A stretch of DNA of 64,000 nucleotides from Bretschneidera sinensis (Eukaryota; Streptophyta; Magnoliopsida; Brassicales; Akaniaceae). Under the pieces are notes generated by a model. It was not told the DNA's origin, made no database searches, and saw only the letters and a program-made list of their open reading frames with translations. The stretch is from NCBI GenBank assembly GCA_023935145.1, contig CM043699.1, positions 127,536,536 to 127,600,535 on the forward strand, written 5' to 3'. This document shows, one piece after another, positions 44,700-55,669 of this stretch (the first letter of the stretch is position 1; every line of letters starts with the position of its first letter). Position numbers and translations under genes: made by a program.

Positions 44700-45122
44700 A
44701 TTTGGTAAGAAAAAAAAAGCTGATTATTGTTGAAGAAATTTGAGGTGGAGAATTAGGTGATCAACTACACTTTTGTTGTGTTGTTTGTGCTAGTTTTTTG
44801 GGATGTATCATGCTTTGATGAAGTTTCTATATGGAGTCTTGTTCTGTTTCGGTTTTTTTGAAGTGTTGTTTTTGTTGGATTTTCTTGACTGGTTGATATT
44901 TCGTATAGCTTGCTGCTGCCCTAATTTATTGGTTTGCTCAACTTGAGAGGTGGGTTGATGTGTTGTCTTTTTTCTTTGAGGGGTTGTCCAGCTGGTTTTG
45001 GTTGTTGGTAGTCTATTTTTTTTATTGGTTTGATATTTTATAGTCAAAATCTTTGTGTATTTTCTGCATCATTTTTTATGCTTATGAATTATATTTTATT
45101 TTGCCTTTAAAAAAAAAAAAAA
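44700..45122 (+). mobile_element. Possible LINE 3' end with poly(A)
   Basis: A T/G-rich stretch poor in A ends in TTTTGCCTTT followed by a run of about 15 A (45109-45123). This is the look of plant LINE 3' UTRs. No endonuclease or RT frame is present and I found no convincing target duplication, so this is tentative. The antisense Lys/Asn/Thr-rich frame over it is a compositional artefact. Confidence 0.35.
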
Positions 45123-45254
45123 ACTTTGTGAAAGACCAATCCCACATAGAAAAGAAATTGGATTAGAGAAGAGTATATTTATGGTGGTAGAACCAAAACC
45201 ATTAGCATAAACTTTTTGGTTTATATGGTCTCTCGCATCACATGACAATCAAGA

Positions 45255-45990
45255 AGAAGGCTATTGTGCAAGCTTCAATTCCACACCATTCAAGCATATC
45301 AAGCTTGGTCTTCCTAGATTCAGTTCTAGAGATCCATCAGATTGGTTATTCAAACTGAACCAATTCTTCTTCTATCATCAAACACCTAAATTTCATAAAC
45401 TCACTATGGTATCATTTCACTTAGATGACCCAACATCTAGTTGGTATCAATGGATGTACCAAAGCACTCAGTTGAGGGGACGGAAAGAATTTGTGATTTG
45501 GAACTTCCCTCTTTGAAGATCCATAAGGCAATATAACTAAACTCATGCAGTAAACATTTGCTCAAGATTATCAAGATAGATTTGAAACACTCTCTTGTAA
45601 GGTATCTGGGTTAATAAAACAGTTCTTGAAAAGTTGTTTCATTTCAGGGTTGAAATCAACAATCAAAAGGGAAGTCTTTTTGCAAAGACTTCAGATCTTA
45701 AATGAAGCTATTAGCGTAGCAAGAATGGTAAAAGCAAAATTAGCATAAATATACTCTTATAGCAGAAGTCGGAGCCCTAAACCAATCAATTGTCCTTCTC
45801 TTTTAGGTCCTAGACTAGTATAACAACCTATTTCAACATTACTAGGAACCCAATCACTGTTAAAAAAACTAACTCCACAAAAACAGTAATCAAAAGGGAG
45901 AAAGGACTGTGTTTTAATTGAGATGAAAAATATAGTCCTAATCACAAATGAAAGAACAAAGACACACTATTATTCTTGGGAGAAATAGTA
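45255..45990 (+). pseudogene. gag: gag of G6
   Basis: SRDPSDWLFKLNQFFFYHQT, LTMVSFHLDDPTSSWYQWMY and FETLSCKVSGL-like residues follow in several frames (45300-45620). The end has a decayed zinc knuckle of the type CFNCDEKYSPNH (45915-45945), in which one Cys codon has become a stop. It matches the chromovirus Retrotrans_gag domain. Confidence 0.75.
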
Positions 45991-46049
45991 GCACAAGTGG
46001 ATAGTACACTAGAGGAGTCCATCAATACAGAAGATTGGACTACAGGTAA

Positions 46050-46494
46050 TGATCCTAGCCCTGCAATTAGTTTTCATGCCTTAATAGACCATATATCTCC
46101 TCATACATTGAGATTATAGGGAAAGATAGATAGCCAAATATTGAAAGTACTAACTGATGGAGGTAGTACACACAATTTCTTCCAAGAAAGGATAGCAAAA
46201 TTCTTGGGATTAACTATTACTCCTTCAAACCCTTTTAAAGTGTAAGTAGGCAATGAAGAGTATTTGCCTTGTATTAGTATGTGTACTGTAGTAGAGATAT
46301 GGCTGCAAGACCATCAGTTCAATATTAATTTTTTCATAATACCTGTACAAGGAACAAATGTTGTGTTAGGAGTCCAATAGTTATAGGATTTAGGTCTTAT
46401 TACTGTTGATTATAGGACCTTAACTATGGAGTTTCTATGGAAGGGTAAACTAGTGTTATTACAAGGACAACAGAGACCATAATGTAATATGGTA
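46050..46494 (+). pseudogene. Protease of G6
   Basis: SFHALIDHISPHTLRL precedes the active-site block LTDGGSTHNFFQE (about 46150-46190), where gypsy elements normally have DSGSTHNF. The Asp remains and the Ser has become Gly. It goes on with VGNEEYLPCISMC and IPVQGTNVVLGVQ (46240-46380). S3 cuts the pol frame 110 bp later. Confidence 0.78.
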
Positions 46495-46499
46495 CGGGT

Positions 46500-48164
46500 T
46501 GATGAACGAATATTTATCCTAGTATTTTGTATGTTTTTTAAGTATTTATTTATATGTTTAGCTTAGAAATTTGTTACTTTGAGTTGTTTTTCGTTGTTTT
46601 ACAGGTTCAAAAGCATTTGGAAAGGAGTTTCAGTAAATTGCCAGAATTTCCCGTACAGATCAGTCATTTTTGCGGATTAAAATGTATTGATTCAGGAAAA
46701 ATCAGGAGATGATCCATATATTCTTGGAAAGATCCAGATGTCTATTTTTTGCAAAATTTTATGGCTCATAAACATGATTTTCCTAGAGAAAGTTATGGCA
46801 GTTTTAGTAGACAAAGGTTAGGCTGTACGTGATTTCAGCGTGGCAGAAGTGTCATTTTTGTGGATTAAACTATATTGATTCAGGAATAACCAAGAGATGA
46901 GCAATATATGTTTGGAAAGATCCAGATGTTTATTTTCTATAGAATTTTACAGCTCATAAATATTATTTTTCCAGAGAAAGTTATGGCAGTTTTAGTAGAC
47001 AAATGTCAGACAGAACTGGGCCTGGACAGCAGCAGAACTGGGCCTAGAAAGCAGCAGAACAGGGTCTGGACAGTAGCAGAAGCACACGACCTGAACAGAA
47101 ACCCTAGGGTGACTTTTTCATCTACAAAGTTGTCTCCATACAGCTATATATAGGAATTTTTAGACTCAGAGAACAGGAGTTCTGAGGAGACGACGGAGTT
47201 TTGGGGACAACGGCAGTTCTTGGAGAGATATTATCAAGAGGAGTTTTGGGAGATTGAAGGAGGAGACGGTTTCTTTCATTAAGATAGCTTATCAAAAGAT
47301 TGAAGATGACGATCAATCGCTTTAAGACTTTGAGGATTCATCTTGTAATTCGGGAAGAAATTTTATCTTTGCTCCTTTTGTCCTTCAATATACTTGTAAC
47401 CCTAGTCTTTGAATTCTGTGATTGGGAATTAAACATGAGCGGCTGAACGCATTGTTGGGCATTTGGCTTAGCCACCTTGATTGTTTTGGATATTTTGGTG
47501 GATTTAGTTTTATTAAATTTTCGATATTATTTCTTATTCAATATCCTTCATACCTTTGATTATTGCTTGTGGATTGGCCATCTATTATTGATAGTTAAGG
47601 TTAATATTTGAGATTAGGTTGAGGATAGATCATCTAGACCTAATTAAGCTTTCTTGAATAGGAATTTAAATCAGGATTCAAATCAAATTATGATTTAGGT
47701 GGCTGCGCTTTCCTTATACTTAATTTAACTAATTAATTGATGAAAATGATCAATGGAATTTAATTAATTAGTTATAAATTGAGAATAAACACGATCAATG
47801 GCATTCTCTGGTCTTAGCAGAAATACCAATAATCTTGGATGTTGATTAATTCTTTATATTCAGCAAATGTTCTAATTCATGATTGGATAGCAAGCTAAAC
47901 TCCCAATTGTTCTCATTGATTATATTCATCTCTTCATAATTCGTTTTGTTTAATTTACTTAATTGTTTTTATTTCAATTTTCTCTTCACTAATCTTTTAA
48001 TTAGAGTGTTTAGGATTTAATTTCAGAGTTTGTTTTAGTAATTTTAAGAAAGTAATTTAGGATTTAAACCACTGCAATTTCATGAGAGATCGACCTCGAG
48101 AGTAAACTCATCGCAATATTATTTGTGATTCGTGCACTTGCGAGCATTTAAAATTTGCACATCA
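46500..48164 (+). mobile_element. S3: solo LTR inserted in G6
   Basis: It starts TGATGAACGAATATTTATCC and ends ATTTGCACATCA, so the ends form TGATG...CATCA. The flanks are CGGGT (46495-46499) and GGGGT (48165-48169), a target duplication with one difference, and pol continues on the other side. It has a 188-bp tandem duplication (46664 onward) and, near its end, CGTGCACTTGCGAGC, which is shared with other Athila-like LTRs. No internal sequence is attached. Confidence 0.82.
46664..47007 (+). repeat. 188-bp tandem duplication within S3
   Basis: Unit 1 starts TCATTTTTGCGGATTAAA (46664) and unit 2 starts TCATTTTTGTGGATTAAA (46852). Both run through GATTCAGGAA, TGGAAAGATCCAGATGT and AGAAAGTTATGGCAGTTTTA. 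Shorter repeats of a CAGCAGAACTGGGCCT type follow at 47025-47090. Confidence 0.9.
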
Positions 48165-49960
48165 GGGGTATAGTAAGCTTAAGAAGATGGAAATCACTGA
48201 TTCTTTATCTTCTTGCTTCATGTTAATGTTAGTGCCTAACTCACAACAACCAGGGCAATGGCCTACGGCTTTCAAAGAATATTTTCTCAAATTCAAGAAC
48301 TACTATAGGAGTTCGAGGTAGTATTTGTTGAACCTACTAGATTACCTCCAACAAGAAGAATAAATCACAGGATCCAATTATTACATATCTCCTCTCCTAT
48401 AAATATAAAGGCTTACAGGTACCCCCATTTTCAAAAAACAAAAATTGAAAAACTGGTCAAGGAAAAGTTATAGATGGGATTTATTCAACACAATACAAGC
48501 CCCTATAGTTCACCAGTGTTGTTAGTAAAAAAAAGATGGAACTTGGAGGTTTTGTGTGGATTATAGAGGTTTAAATGCAATAACTATTAAAGACAATTTT
48601 CTTATTCCTATTATAGATGAAATAATTGATGAGTTACATGGTCTTCAAACTGGATTTGAGGGCTGGGTATCATCATATCAGAATGCATATTGGTGACGTT
48701 GAGAAAACAACATTTAGAACTCATCATGGACATTATGAGTTCCTAATCATGCCTTTTGGTTTAATCAATGCTTCTTCTACCTTTCAAGTTGCAATGAACC
48801 AGGTATTTGAGGATTATTTGAGGAAATTTGTCATATTTTCCTTTGATGACATTTTAATATGTAGTTAATCCATGGAAGCATACATAGAACATATTAAACT
48901 AGTGTTGATATGTTTAAAAGAAGCTTCTATATATGCTAAAATTTCGAAAATAGTTTTGGAACCTCTCCCATTGGTTACCTTGGCCACATAATTTATGTTG
49001 ATGGTGTTGCACTAAATCCTAAAACAATCACTATTATGTTAGACTGGCCTATACTAACTATTGTGAAATAGTTGAGGGTTTTTTAGGTTTCACTGGATAT
49101 TATAGGAAGTTTGTAAGAGGCTATGCTACCATTACCTCACCTTTAACTAATCTCCTCAAAAGGATAGTTTTCTATTGAATGAGAGTGCAGATGAGGCTTT
49201 TAAGACTGTAAAAATATCCATGACTACGACTCTTATTTTAGCATTACTGGATTTTACTCAAACATTTATTTTTGAAACTGATGCCTCTAGAACTAGTACT
49301 GGGATTGTTCTTCCACAAAAAGGCCATCCTTTAGCCTTTTTTAGTAAAAAATTGTGTCCCTTATTACAACTAGCCTCAATTTACTTTAAAGAAATGCTTG
49401 CAATCACCATAGTTGCGTAGCATTGGAGACAGTACTTGCTTGGGTCTAAATTTCACATTCAAATAGATCAAAAAAGTCTAAGAGGGCTCATGGATCAGAC
49501 AATTCAAATCCTAGAGCAATAGGTGTTTTTGAGGAAACTATTAAGATTTAGATTCCAAATTGTTTATAAATCAGGCAAGGACAATGTGGTTACTCATGGA
49601 TTATCAATGATTCACTGAGATAACAAAGACAAGGTTTCTTATCTTGCTCTCTCCATGCCTTCCTTTGAACTTTTAGAGACCTTAAAAACAGAAAACTATC
49701 AAATCTTTGAATCAGTATAGTTGGTGGCAGCTATTGTCAATAAGCTTAAAGAGTACCCTGAATGGATAGTGAGAAATGGACTGATCTATTAGAGGGGAAA
49801 GCTATATATCAGTTCTTAATTTGTAGTTAAAATCAAACTATTATCGAAGTATCATTCCTCTCCTGTAGGAGGGCTTACTGGCATTCAAAAGACCTATGCT
49901 AGATTATCTACAAGTTTCTATTGGAAACATATAAGGAAAAAAAACAATTCAATTTGTCCA
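48165..49960 (+). pseudogene. pol: Reverse transcriptase and RNase H of G6
   Basis: RT in several frames: RYPHFQKTKIEKLVKE and YSSPVLLV (48410-48525), then after a run of A the block [18 protein letters not shown] (48540-48600). [19 protein letters not shown] and [12 protein letters not shown] (48860 region; SFDD takes the place of YIDD) follow. The GYLGHII and [14 protein letters not shown] motifs mark the thumb (48970-49130). RNase H: ALLDFTQTFIFETDASRTST and HPLAFFSKKL (49230-49360). At least six frame changes are needed. Confidence 0.82.
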
Positions 49961-50860
49961 ACAATGCTTGATTTACGAGCAGACTAAAGCTGTTAATCAT
50001 GTAACTTATGGCCTTTTACAACCTCTGCCTATTCCTAAACAGATGTGTGAAGACATTGCTTTGGACTTCATTGCACACTTACCTCTTGTCCATGGTTTCA
50101 CTTTGATTTTGACAGCAGTTGATAGACGATCCAAATTTGTTCATTTTGGGTGTCTTTCAAAACACTATGATGTTATTAAGTTTGCTACTCTCTTTGTGAA
50201 CATGGTATGTAAGTTGTATGGCTTTACCAAGACCATTATATCATATAAGGATTCATTGTTCATGAGTTCATTTTGAACAGAACTATTTAGACTACAGGGT
50301 ACAATTTTGAATATGAGTACTGCTTCCTCAGATTAATGGTCAAATTGAGGTGGCTACTCGATCACTTGAATGGTACTTAAGGTGCTTTGTGAGTGATAAT
50401 CCTGGGAAATGGCCTAAATACTTATGTTGGGCAGAATTTCACTATAATACTACTTTTCATTCTTCTATTGGTATGTCTCCTTTTGAAGTGGTTTTTGGTA
50501 GGAAAACTCCTAATATTACAACATATTCAAGGGGAGAGAGCAACTTAGCTAGTATTAATCAAGACTTAGGAGACAGAACTGAAATTCTACAATATGCTAA
50601 GCAACATCTACAAAACACTCAAGCCCAAATGAAAGCTGCAGCTAATAAACATAGGAAAGATAAGTCTTTTCAAGTTGGTCACTTGGTTATGGACAAGTTA
50701 CATCCTTATAGACAAGCTTATGTGGCCAATAGATAGTATAACAAGTTGGGAAGAAGATTCTTTAGACCCTTTCCTATTATCAAACAGATTAGAAAAGTTA
50801 GTTATAACCTACAATTTTCAATTGATGCAAAGATATATTTTGTTTTTCATGTATCCTTAC
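49961..50860 (+). pseudogene. pol: Integrase of G6
   Basis: The core is open at 49968-50276: CEDIALDFIAHLPLVHGF (first Asp) and TAVDRRSKFVHFGCLSKHYD. Then SYKDSLFMSSF, where the usual catalytic Asp of SDRDPLF is Tyr. The C-terminal block 50350-50736 has CFVSDNPGKWPKYLCWAEFH, SIGMSPFEVVFGRKTP and VGHLVMDKLHPYRQ. The end VFHVSLLKGYKGPEEG (50830-50880) is typical just before a chromodomain. Confidence 0.85.
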
Positions 50861-50989
50861 TAAAAGGATATAAAGGACCAGAGGAAGGAATTTCACCATG
50901 TGCTCTGCCTGAATGTAGTGGGGAGGGTCACCTAATTTTCAAACCTCTAACTGTAGTAGGGGAAAGACAAATCTTGAAGAAAGGCAATT

Positions 50990-51120
50990 GGGTACTATAG
51001 TGATTGATTTAATGGGAAAGACTTCCTTTAGAAGAGGCTACCTAGGAGTTTGCTGCTGAATTTAACAAAATTTTTCCACATTTACACCATGAGGACAAGG
51101 TGGTTGTTAATGAGGGAAGT
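50990..51120 (+). pseudogene. Chromodomain-like C-terminus of G6
   Basis: One frame reads WERLPLEEAT, a stop, then EFAAEFNKIFPHLHHEDKVV. This order (W-E-x-L-P-x-E-E-A-T...FP...H-x-E-D-K-V) is the end of plant chromovirus integrases, which helps target insertion to chromatin. The N-terminal aromatic strand of the domain (ILxxR.xxKG) is seen in part at 50960-50998 (ERQILKKGNWVL). Confidence 0.7.
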
Positions 51121-51545
51121 GTTGATGCAACTGTGAACAAAGAAAACAAAGGAGACCTTCAAGGCTAGGATAATGCAGCATTAACACTTTATGGCTGGGG
51201 TAATACAATAGTAACAAATAGGAATCTAGATGCAACTGTTCTAAATCCTAGAAGATCACTAAGGATTCAAGGATTATAGCAACAACAACTTAGCAAAACT
51301 AATCAAGAAAGAGACTAAATAAAATTACATAAGAAATTAGTTACTTAGTTAGTTATAAAGTTGTTAGTTTCAAAAGAGAATATAACAACTTATGTAACTA
51401 CCAATTAGCTAGCTAAGTAGTCTCTAACTAATATAAAAAGGATTGTATTGAGGAAGACATAATCAATCAATGAAAATTCCATAAATTATCTTCTCTCTTT
51501 CAATTGCAACTCTTGTAACTTTCTTGGAGTTTATGCTTGAACTCA
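51121..51545 (+). other. 3' non-coding and probable LTR of G6
   Basis: After the chromodomain come a Ser/Arg-like tail (RRSLRIQG-like, 51250-51270), a stop, and an AT-rich stretch rich in AGTTAGTT and CTAGCTA. It includes TATAAAAAGGATTGTATTG (51433-51451) and a pyrimidine-rich end. This looks like the U3-R of an LTR, but its limits are unclear. Confidence 0.45.
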
Positions 51546-52456
51546 AATCAATCCATTGACTAAGTTAGGAAAGGCAATAGATAAGCTCGAGAATATCTAT
51601 GTGTCGAAGTCTTTGACCAACAGATTGTGTCTCAATATGGACCTCTACTTATAAAGATGGAAAAAGGTAGTGCCTTGATTGTTGAATTCAGAAGAAACAT
51701 TGAAGGATGAGAAGAAGGCATGGCTCTTGTTATCATCCTTGCTAAAATCTTACAAACCATTAGTGCAAACAATGTTGGTGGGAAAGAAGACATTAAGCTT
51801 AGATGATGTGATCGCACTCCTGCATGAGAATGAGAGGTTGATGGGAAACAAGAGCTTGTCTAGTGGTGATCAAGCATTAGTTGTGGAGAGCTCTAATTGA
51901 GAGAGAAGTCAATGGATAGGGAATAGTGGCTCAAAGGGGAGATCTAAATCTATCTAAAGATAACAGTGAAAACGAATGTTACTATTGTGGAGAGATAGGC
52001 CACATCCAATCCTATTGCAAACAATTAAGGGAGGACATGACTAACTTCAAAAAGTTTCAAGAGAAACTCAATAAAAAGAAAGAGAAGATTAAAGGTGTAA
52101 GGAGAGACAGCCTCAAGCTCTATGATGGTACTATCATAATTCTTCCTAATGTGAGGTATGTGCTCACATACAGTTGCAACATAATTTCTTTGGGTGAGTC
52201 AGCTTCACGTGGGTACACATACTCAAGTCTCATGGAGATTGGTTCAAGGTGTACAAGCATGATGAGGTTATTATTCAAGGAAAAATGGATGCGAGGAATA
52301 TTTGTATCTTTAATGGTCACTCTGTTGGTGGAAAGCTTGGAGGTGGTAAAGTTAATGGATGTAAAGGAATCATGTCTACTCACAAGAAGACCAATAAGCG
52401 ATTATGTTTCATTCAAGTGGTCAAATTGTTTAGGGATTTAAGTCAATGGAGGAATT
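51546..52456 (+). pseudogene. gag: C4: copia gag-pol remnant with large internal deletions
   Basis: It begins within gag (KLENIYVSKSLTNRLCL, 51575-51635). It continues with LNSEETLKDEKKAWLLLSSL and LSLDDVIALLHENERLM (51679-51840). The CCHC knuckle CYYCGEIGHIQSYC lies at about 51978-52019. It then jumps past the protease site to the pre-integrase block (LPNVRYV, YSCNIISLGES, GYTYS; about 52135-52220) and KHDEVIIQGKMDARNICIFN. At about 52400 it jumps again to the 3' end, with polypurine TCAATGGAGGAATTT next to the LTR. Integrase core, RT and RNase H are gone. Confidence 0.82.
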
Positions 52457-52850
52457 TATTGGGATACTTCTCAAATCCCACATTGGAGAAGACTGTTATT
52501 ATAAGTAGTCCTAGTCCCACGTCGTTTATGTGTAAAAAAGATATAGGTAATAGTTATTACAAAAAGCACTTTAAGTCTTTTATTTGTAGTTATCTCAAGT
52601 CTTGTAACACTAGGATAACCAAAAATTAAGTTATTTGAGAAGATGTAATAGGCTTTTGAATAGTGAGAGTTGAGAGGATTTTACAATTTTTTGGATAATT
52701 TTTCTACAATCCAAAAAATTGTATTATGATTGATTTATTAGTGGAGTTTGCTACCATAGATATAAGTCTATTGAGACCGAACCACGTAAATTTTAATAGT
52801 TGTGTTTCTTTAATTTTCTCTTTATGGTTGTGTAATTTAATAAACTGGGG
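52457..52850 (+). repeat. 3' LTR of C4 (end approximate)
   Basis: It starts TATTGGGATACTTCTC and resembles the T1 LTRs: AATCCCACAT, then CTAGTCCCACGTCGTTTATG and later GAACCACGTAAATTTTA. The right end fades near 52850. Confidence 0.75.
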
Positions 52851-52967
52851 TAATGGTAATAGAACTTTATTTTTCCAAAAGCACTGGTGTTTCGTAAATT
52901 AAATCAAGAGAAATATATATAGCTTCAATCTCTCAAGTATTTACTTCTTTTCTTCATTTATTCATGG
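52851..52967. other. Unassigned AT-rich stretch
   Basis: No coding frame or repeat recognised. Confidence 0.4.
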
Positions 52968-53481
52968 TGTGAGAGAAAATTCGTCGTCCAATGACATAGT
53001 GACACGTGACACCTTTCAAAGTCAAAAAGGTCATTTTATAAACAAAACAGAGCAACCAACCAGATTGCTAAGCATGGCAAAACGATATGACGGTAATTTC
53101 ACACCAAGATATCAATCTAACTATGACACTTTAGCTGATGGATAACCTAGTCTCATCAAAACACTCCAACTTATAGATAACCTAGTCTTATCAAAATATC
53201 CTAGCCTATGGGAATTGTGATCCTATCTTGATCTCAGTATCAGTCACTCTCCTAATTGGACTCTGCCCCAAGACACTATATAAGGGGGCTCTCACTATCA
53301 AAGGTACACAGATAACTTACAATCATACAGTTTTCTAGCTTTTTATCATATTATTCTTTCAAATCACTAACTTGAGCGTTAGAGAGTCCCCTAAGGCATA
53401 ACCCTCTAGAGGACCTTTAAGTTTACTTATCTTTCATGTGCACAAGGGTCCCTGAGCTCATCTGGTAGATTTTCAACGTCA
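52968..53481 (+). repeat. Probable LTR of TL
   Basis: It starts TGTGAGAGAAAATTCG (start uncertain) and has a TATA box at 53277-53286. It ends in the segment ACTAACTTGAGCGTTAGAGA ... CTCATCTGGTAGATTTTCAA, which I recognise as the usual R-U5 of Tat-type LTRs. The PBS after it is decayed: TAGCGTAGACTATAGGAAAC aligns with the Tat-type CGCCGTCTGTGGGAAAC. Confidence 0.65.
53277..53286 (+). promoter_or_regulatory. TATA box in TL LTR
   Basis: CTATATAAGG followed by GGGCTCTC, about 200 bp before the LTR end, where transcription would begin. Confidence 0.6.
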
Positions 53482-53579
53482 ATAGATAGCGTAGACTATA
53501 GGAAACAACAAAAATCTTATCTAAAGATGTTGATACAAATGAGTCACTGATCCACCGCTATAAAATATATCAAGAAAAA

Positions 53580-54290
53580 ATGTCCCACAAATATTATCAA
53601 AAACTGAATTTTCTTCTTCATATCTGTAAAAATCTAACGATCAACATCGCATACCAACTCCACCACCAAGTTCATCGGCATCAGATCTATCAGTTTACAA
53701 ATTTTCATAACAAAAGATGTCAAAAAATTCTCTATGTAGCCAAAAATTACAAAACAATTGGCTCTTTACCAACATATCCACGATGATTCAACCACTGACG
53801 ATCCAATTAGAGTGCACCACCGGGTTCACCACCTCAAAATCTACCTCTCTAGAAAATTTTATGAAGATCAGACATTAAAAGTCGCCAAAAAAGGGGATCT
53901 TTACCTGCAAATCTGTCAAAATTCGGCCATTGGCAGGAAAATCATGCCACACCAACAGATTCATCGGCCTTGGATCTACATATCTTCAAAGTTTCACGGC
54001 GATCGCACGTCAAAAAGTTCTCGATCGGAACCGCTAAAGTTCATCGAAAATGAGATCTTTACCATCAGATGTGTCAAAATCCGAGCTTCAAAAGTAAAAT
54101 CCAGCCACACAAACTGATTCGTCGGTCTTCGATCTACACGTCTTCAAAGTTTCACGGAGCGGTGATCGAACGTCGAAAAATTCTCGATCTGAGCCACTAA
54201 AGTTTGCCAAAAAAACGAAACTTTAACCACCACCACATGGTGTCATGGCATCCTCCCCTAAACATGCCGATGAAGTTTCAAGGTCAAAAG
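53580..54290 (+). repeat. Degenerate tandem repeat of about 150 bp in TL
   Basis: Four units start near 53672, 53823, 53961 and 54118 with TTCATCGG or TTCACCAC-like sequence. They run through GATCTAC.T.TCTTCAAAGTTTCA, ACGTCAAAAAGTTCTCGAT and GATCTTTACC. Units 3 and 4 are the most alike. The frames over it are shadows of the repeat. Confidence 0.7.
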
Positions 54291-54369
54291 ACTCTAAGAT
54301 AGCCGACGTGTGCTGATCAAACCGATGATAGGGAAGTTTGCACATGTAAGCCCCCATGCTCCTAAACCA

Positions 54370-54690
54370 TATAACTACCGCATGTCAATTTCTGATTGCA
54401 TACTCAGTTTGCCCTATCTGCATTGCTACATGTCAGATTTTCATTTAACAATGAAAATTACGCTTTATCTCTTGAAGATCTACCTTACCTTATCTCAAAC
54501 TATCATTAGACAATGAGATTGCTATTTACCAACTTAAGATGCCACCACCACATGTAGGTTTTTAATTAGATAACAAAATTACTCTTTATCTCTTAAAGAA
54601 TCTGTCACCACTATATGTCAAATTCTCATTGGAAACTGAAATTACACTTTTATCTCATAAAATAAGCCATGCCACATGTCACATATTGAA
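54370..54690 (+). repeat. Tandem repeat of about 61 bp in TL
   Basis: ACATGTCA-type starts occur at 54428, 54550, 54613 and 54674. Each is followed by a TTTTCATTxxACAATGAAAATTAC-like block and TTTATCTCTTAAA. A diverged unit lies near 54489. Confidence 0.7.
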
Positions 54691-54793
54691 TAAATAAAAA
54701 TGATGCTAATTTGCCACGTGTAAGCATATAACTAGTCAGCTAGAGCCACGTCACTCATGCTCAGGCAGTTGGTAGTTCTGTATTTTTTGTAAA

Positions 54794-55050
54794 ATTACAC
54801 TCAACCCCCTCAAACTTTTCAAAAATTATATTTAATCTCCCATAATTTTTCTAAAAACTATATTCAAGGCTCTTAATTTTTTAAAAATTGCATTGGAGCT
54901 TTCGTAATTTTTTATAATTGCATTCAAGCTCTTTAACTTTTAAATAATTGTATTAACCCCTAACCTTCCAAGAAATTATATTTAGGCCTTTAAAGTTTTT
55001 AAAAATTATATTTGAGTCCACTTGAACTTTCTAGAAATTACACTCAAATC
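54794..55050 (+). repeat. About nine units of a 30-bp degenerate repeat in TL
   Basis: Units begin ATTACACTC, ATTATATTT or ATTGCATTC near 54794, 54826, 54857, 54887, 54917, 54947, 54975, 55005 and 55037. Each has the form ATTxxATTxxAxCCCxTxAACTTTTxAAAA. A GCCACCT-rich stretch follows at 55066-55130. Confidence 0.82.
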
Positions 55051-55669
55051 CCTTCACACCACATCAACGCCACCTTGGTGCCACACTAGCGCCACCTAAA
55101 CACCGCATCATTGCCACCTCAGCACCGTGTTAGTTTACTCAACCAGTTGGTTCAACAAGGTTTGACCGCCCGATTCACTACTTTGACTAACCAGTTTAGC
55201 TACTTTTGGGCTTGTTTCAGATCTAATAAGACTGATTTTTAAGTTTTATGACGTGCACTTTTCAAATTCAGACTCAGAATTTCAAGCAGCTTTAACATAT
55301 GAGTTTCTTCACAAAAGATCTATTTTGACCTATATTTGACCAATTGGTTCACATACATCAAGCTTGGTTTCAAACATAGCCAAGCCAATTCTTAAAGTTA
55401 ATCAGCCTTCTCTTTCCAAAACCAATCTTAGAATTTTGCAATTTGACTTCTTCGGGCAAGTTTCGTACAAACAATCAAAGAAAAAATTATTCTTTCTTCA
55501 ACCAATGGGCCTCAAACACACCCCAAACCTGAACCAGTGGAGCTCAAATAACCAAAAAACATCACGATTTTTCAAAATCAAGTATAATCTTTCCTTGCTT
55601 TTTATATTATCAAGTTTTCATACCAATTACACTATTGTAACTACGCCTCTAAGAAAAATCTAAAGCTGT
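55051..55669. other. Non-coding stretch in TL
   Basis: After a GCCACCT-rich part, this is unique AT-rich sequence. An open frame at 55364-55663 is Lys/Asn/Ser/Leu-rich and has no recognised domain. I do not call it a gene. Confidence 0.4.

Larger units (their letters stand above)
45123..51545 (+). mobile_element. G6: Ty3/gypsy chromovirus, split by solo LTR S3
   Basis: The order is gag (45255-45960), protease (46050-46490), S3 (46500-48164), RT, RNase H, integrase (48165-50860), a chromodomain-like end (51000-51110) and a 3' non-coding/LTR-like stretch to about 51545. The 5' LTR is missing, and a 130-bp leader of unknown origin (45123-45254) follows the poly(A). All genes are broken. The gag resembles that of G5, but the two are not close copies. 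Confidence 0.82.

Noticed and set aside
44808..45047. 79-codon antisense ORF rich in Lys, Asn, Thr and Gln
   Set aside because: It is the reverse of a T/G-rich LINE-like 3' end, with no domain.
54001..54010. GCGATCGCAC at 54000 as part of the Athila near-palindrome family
   Set aside because: Only the core is shared. The flanks belong to the 150-bp repeat of TL and other units lack it.
55364..55663. 99-codon ORF as a host gene
   Set aside because: No recognised domain, AT-driven composition, no neighbouring exons or promoter seen.
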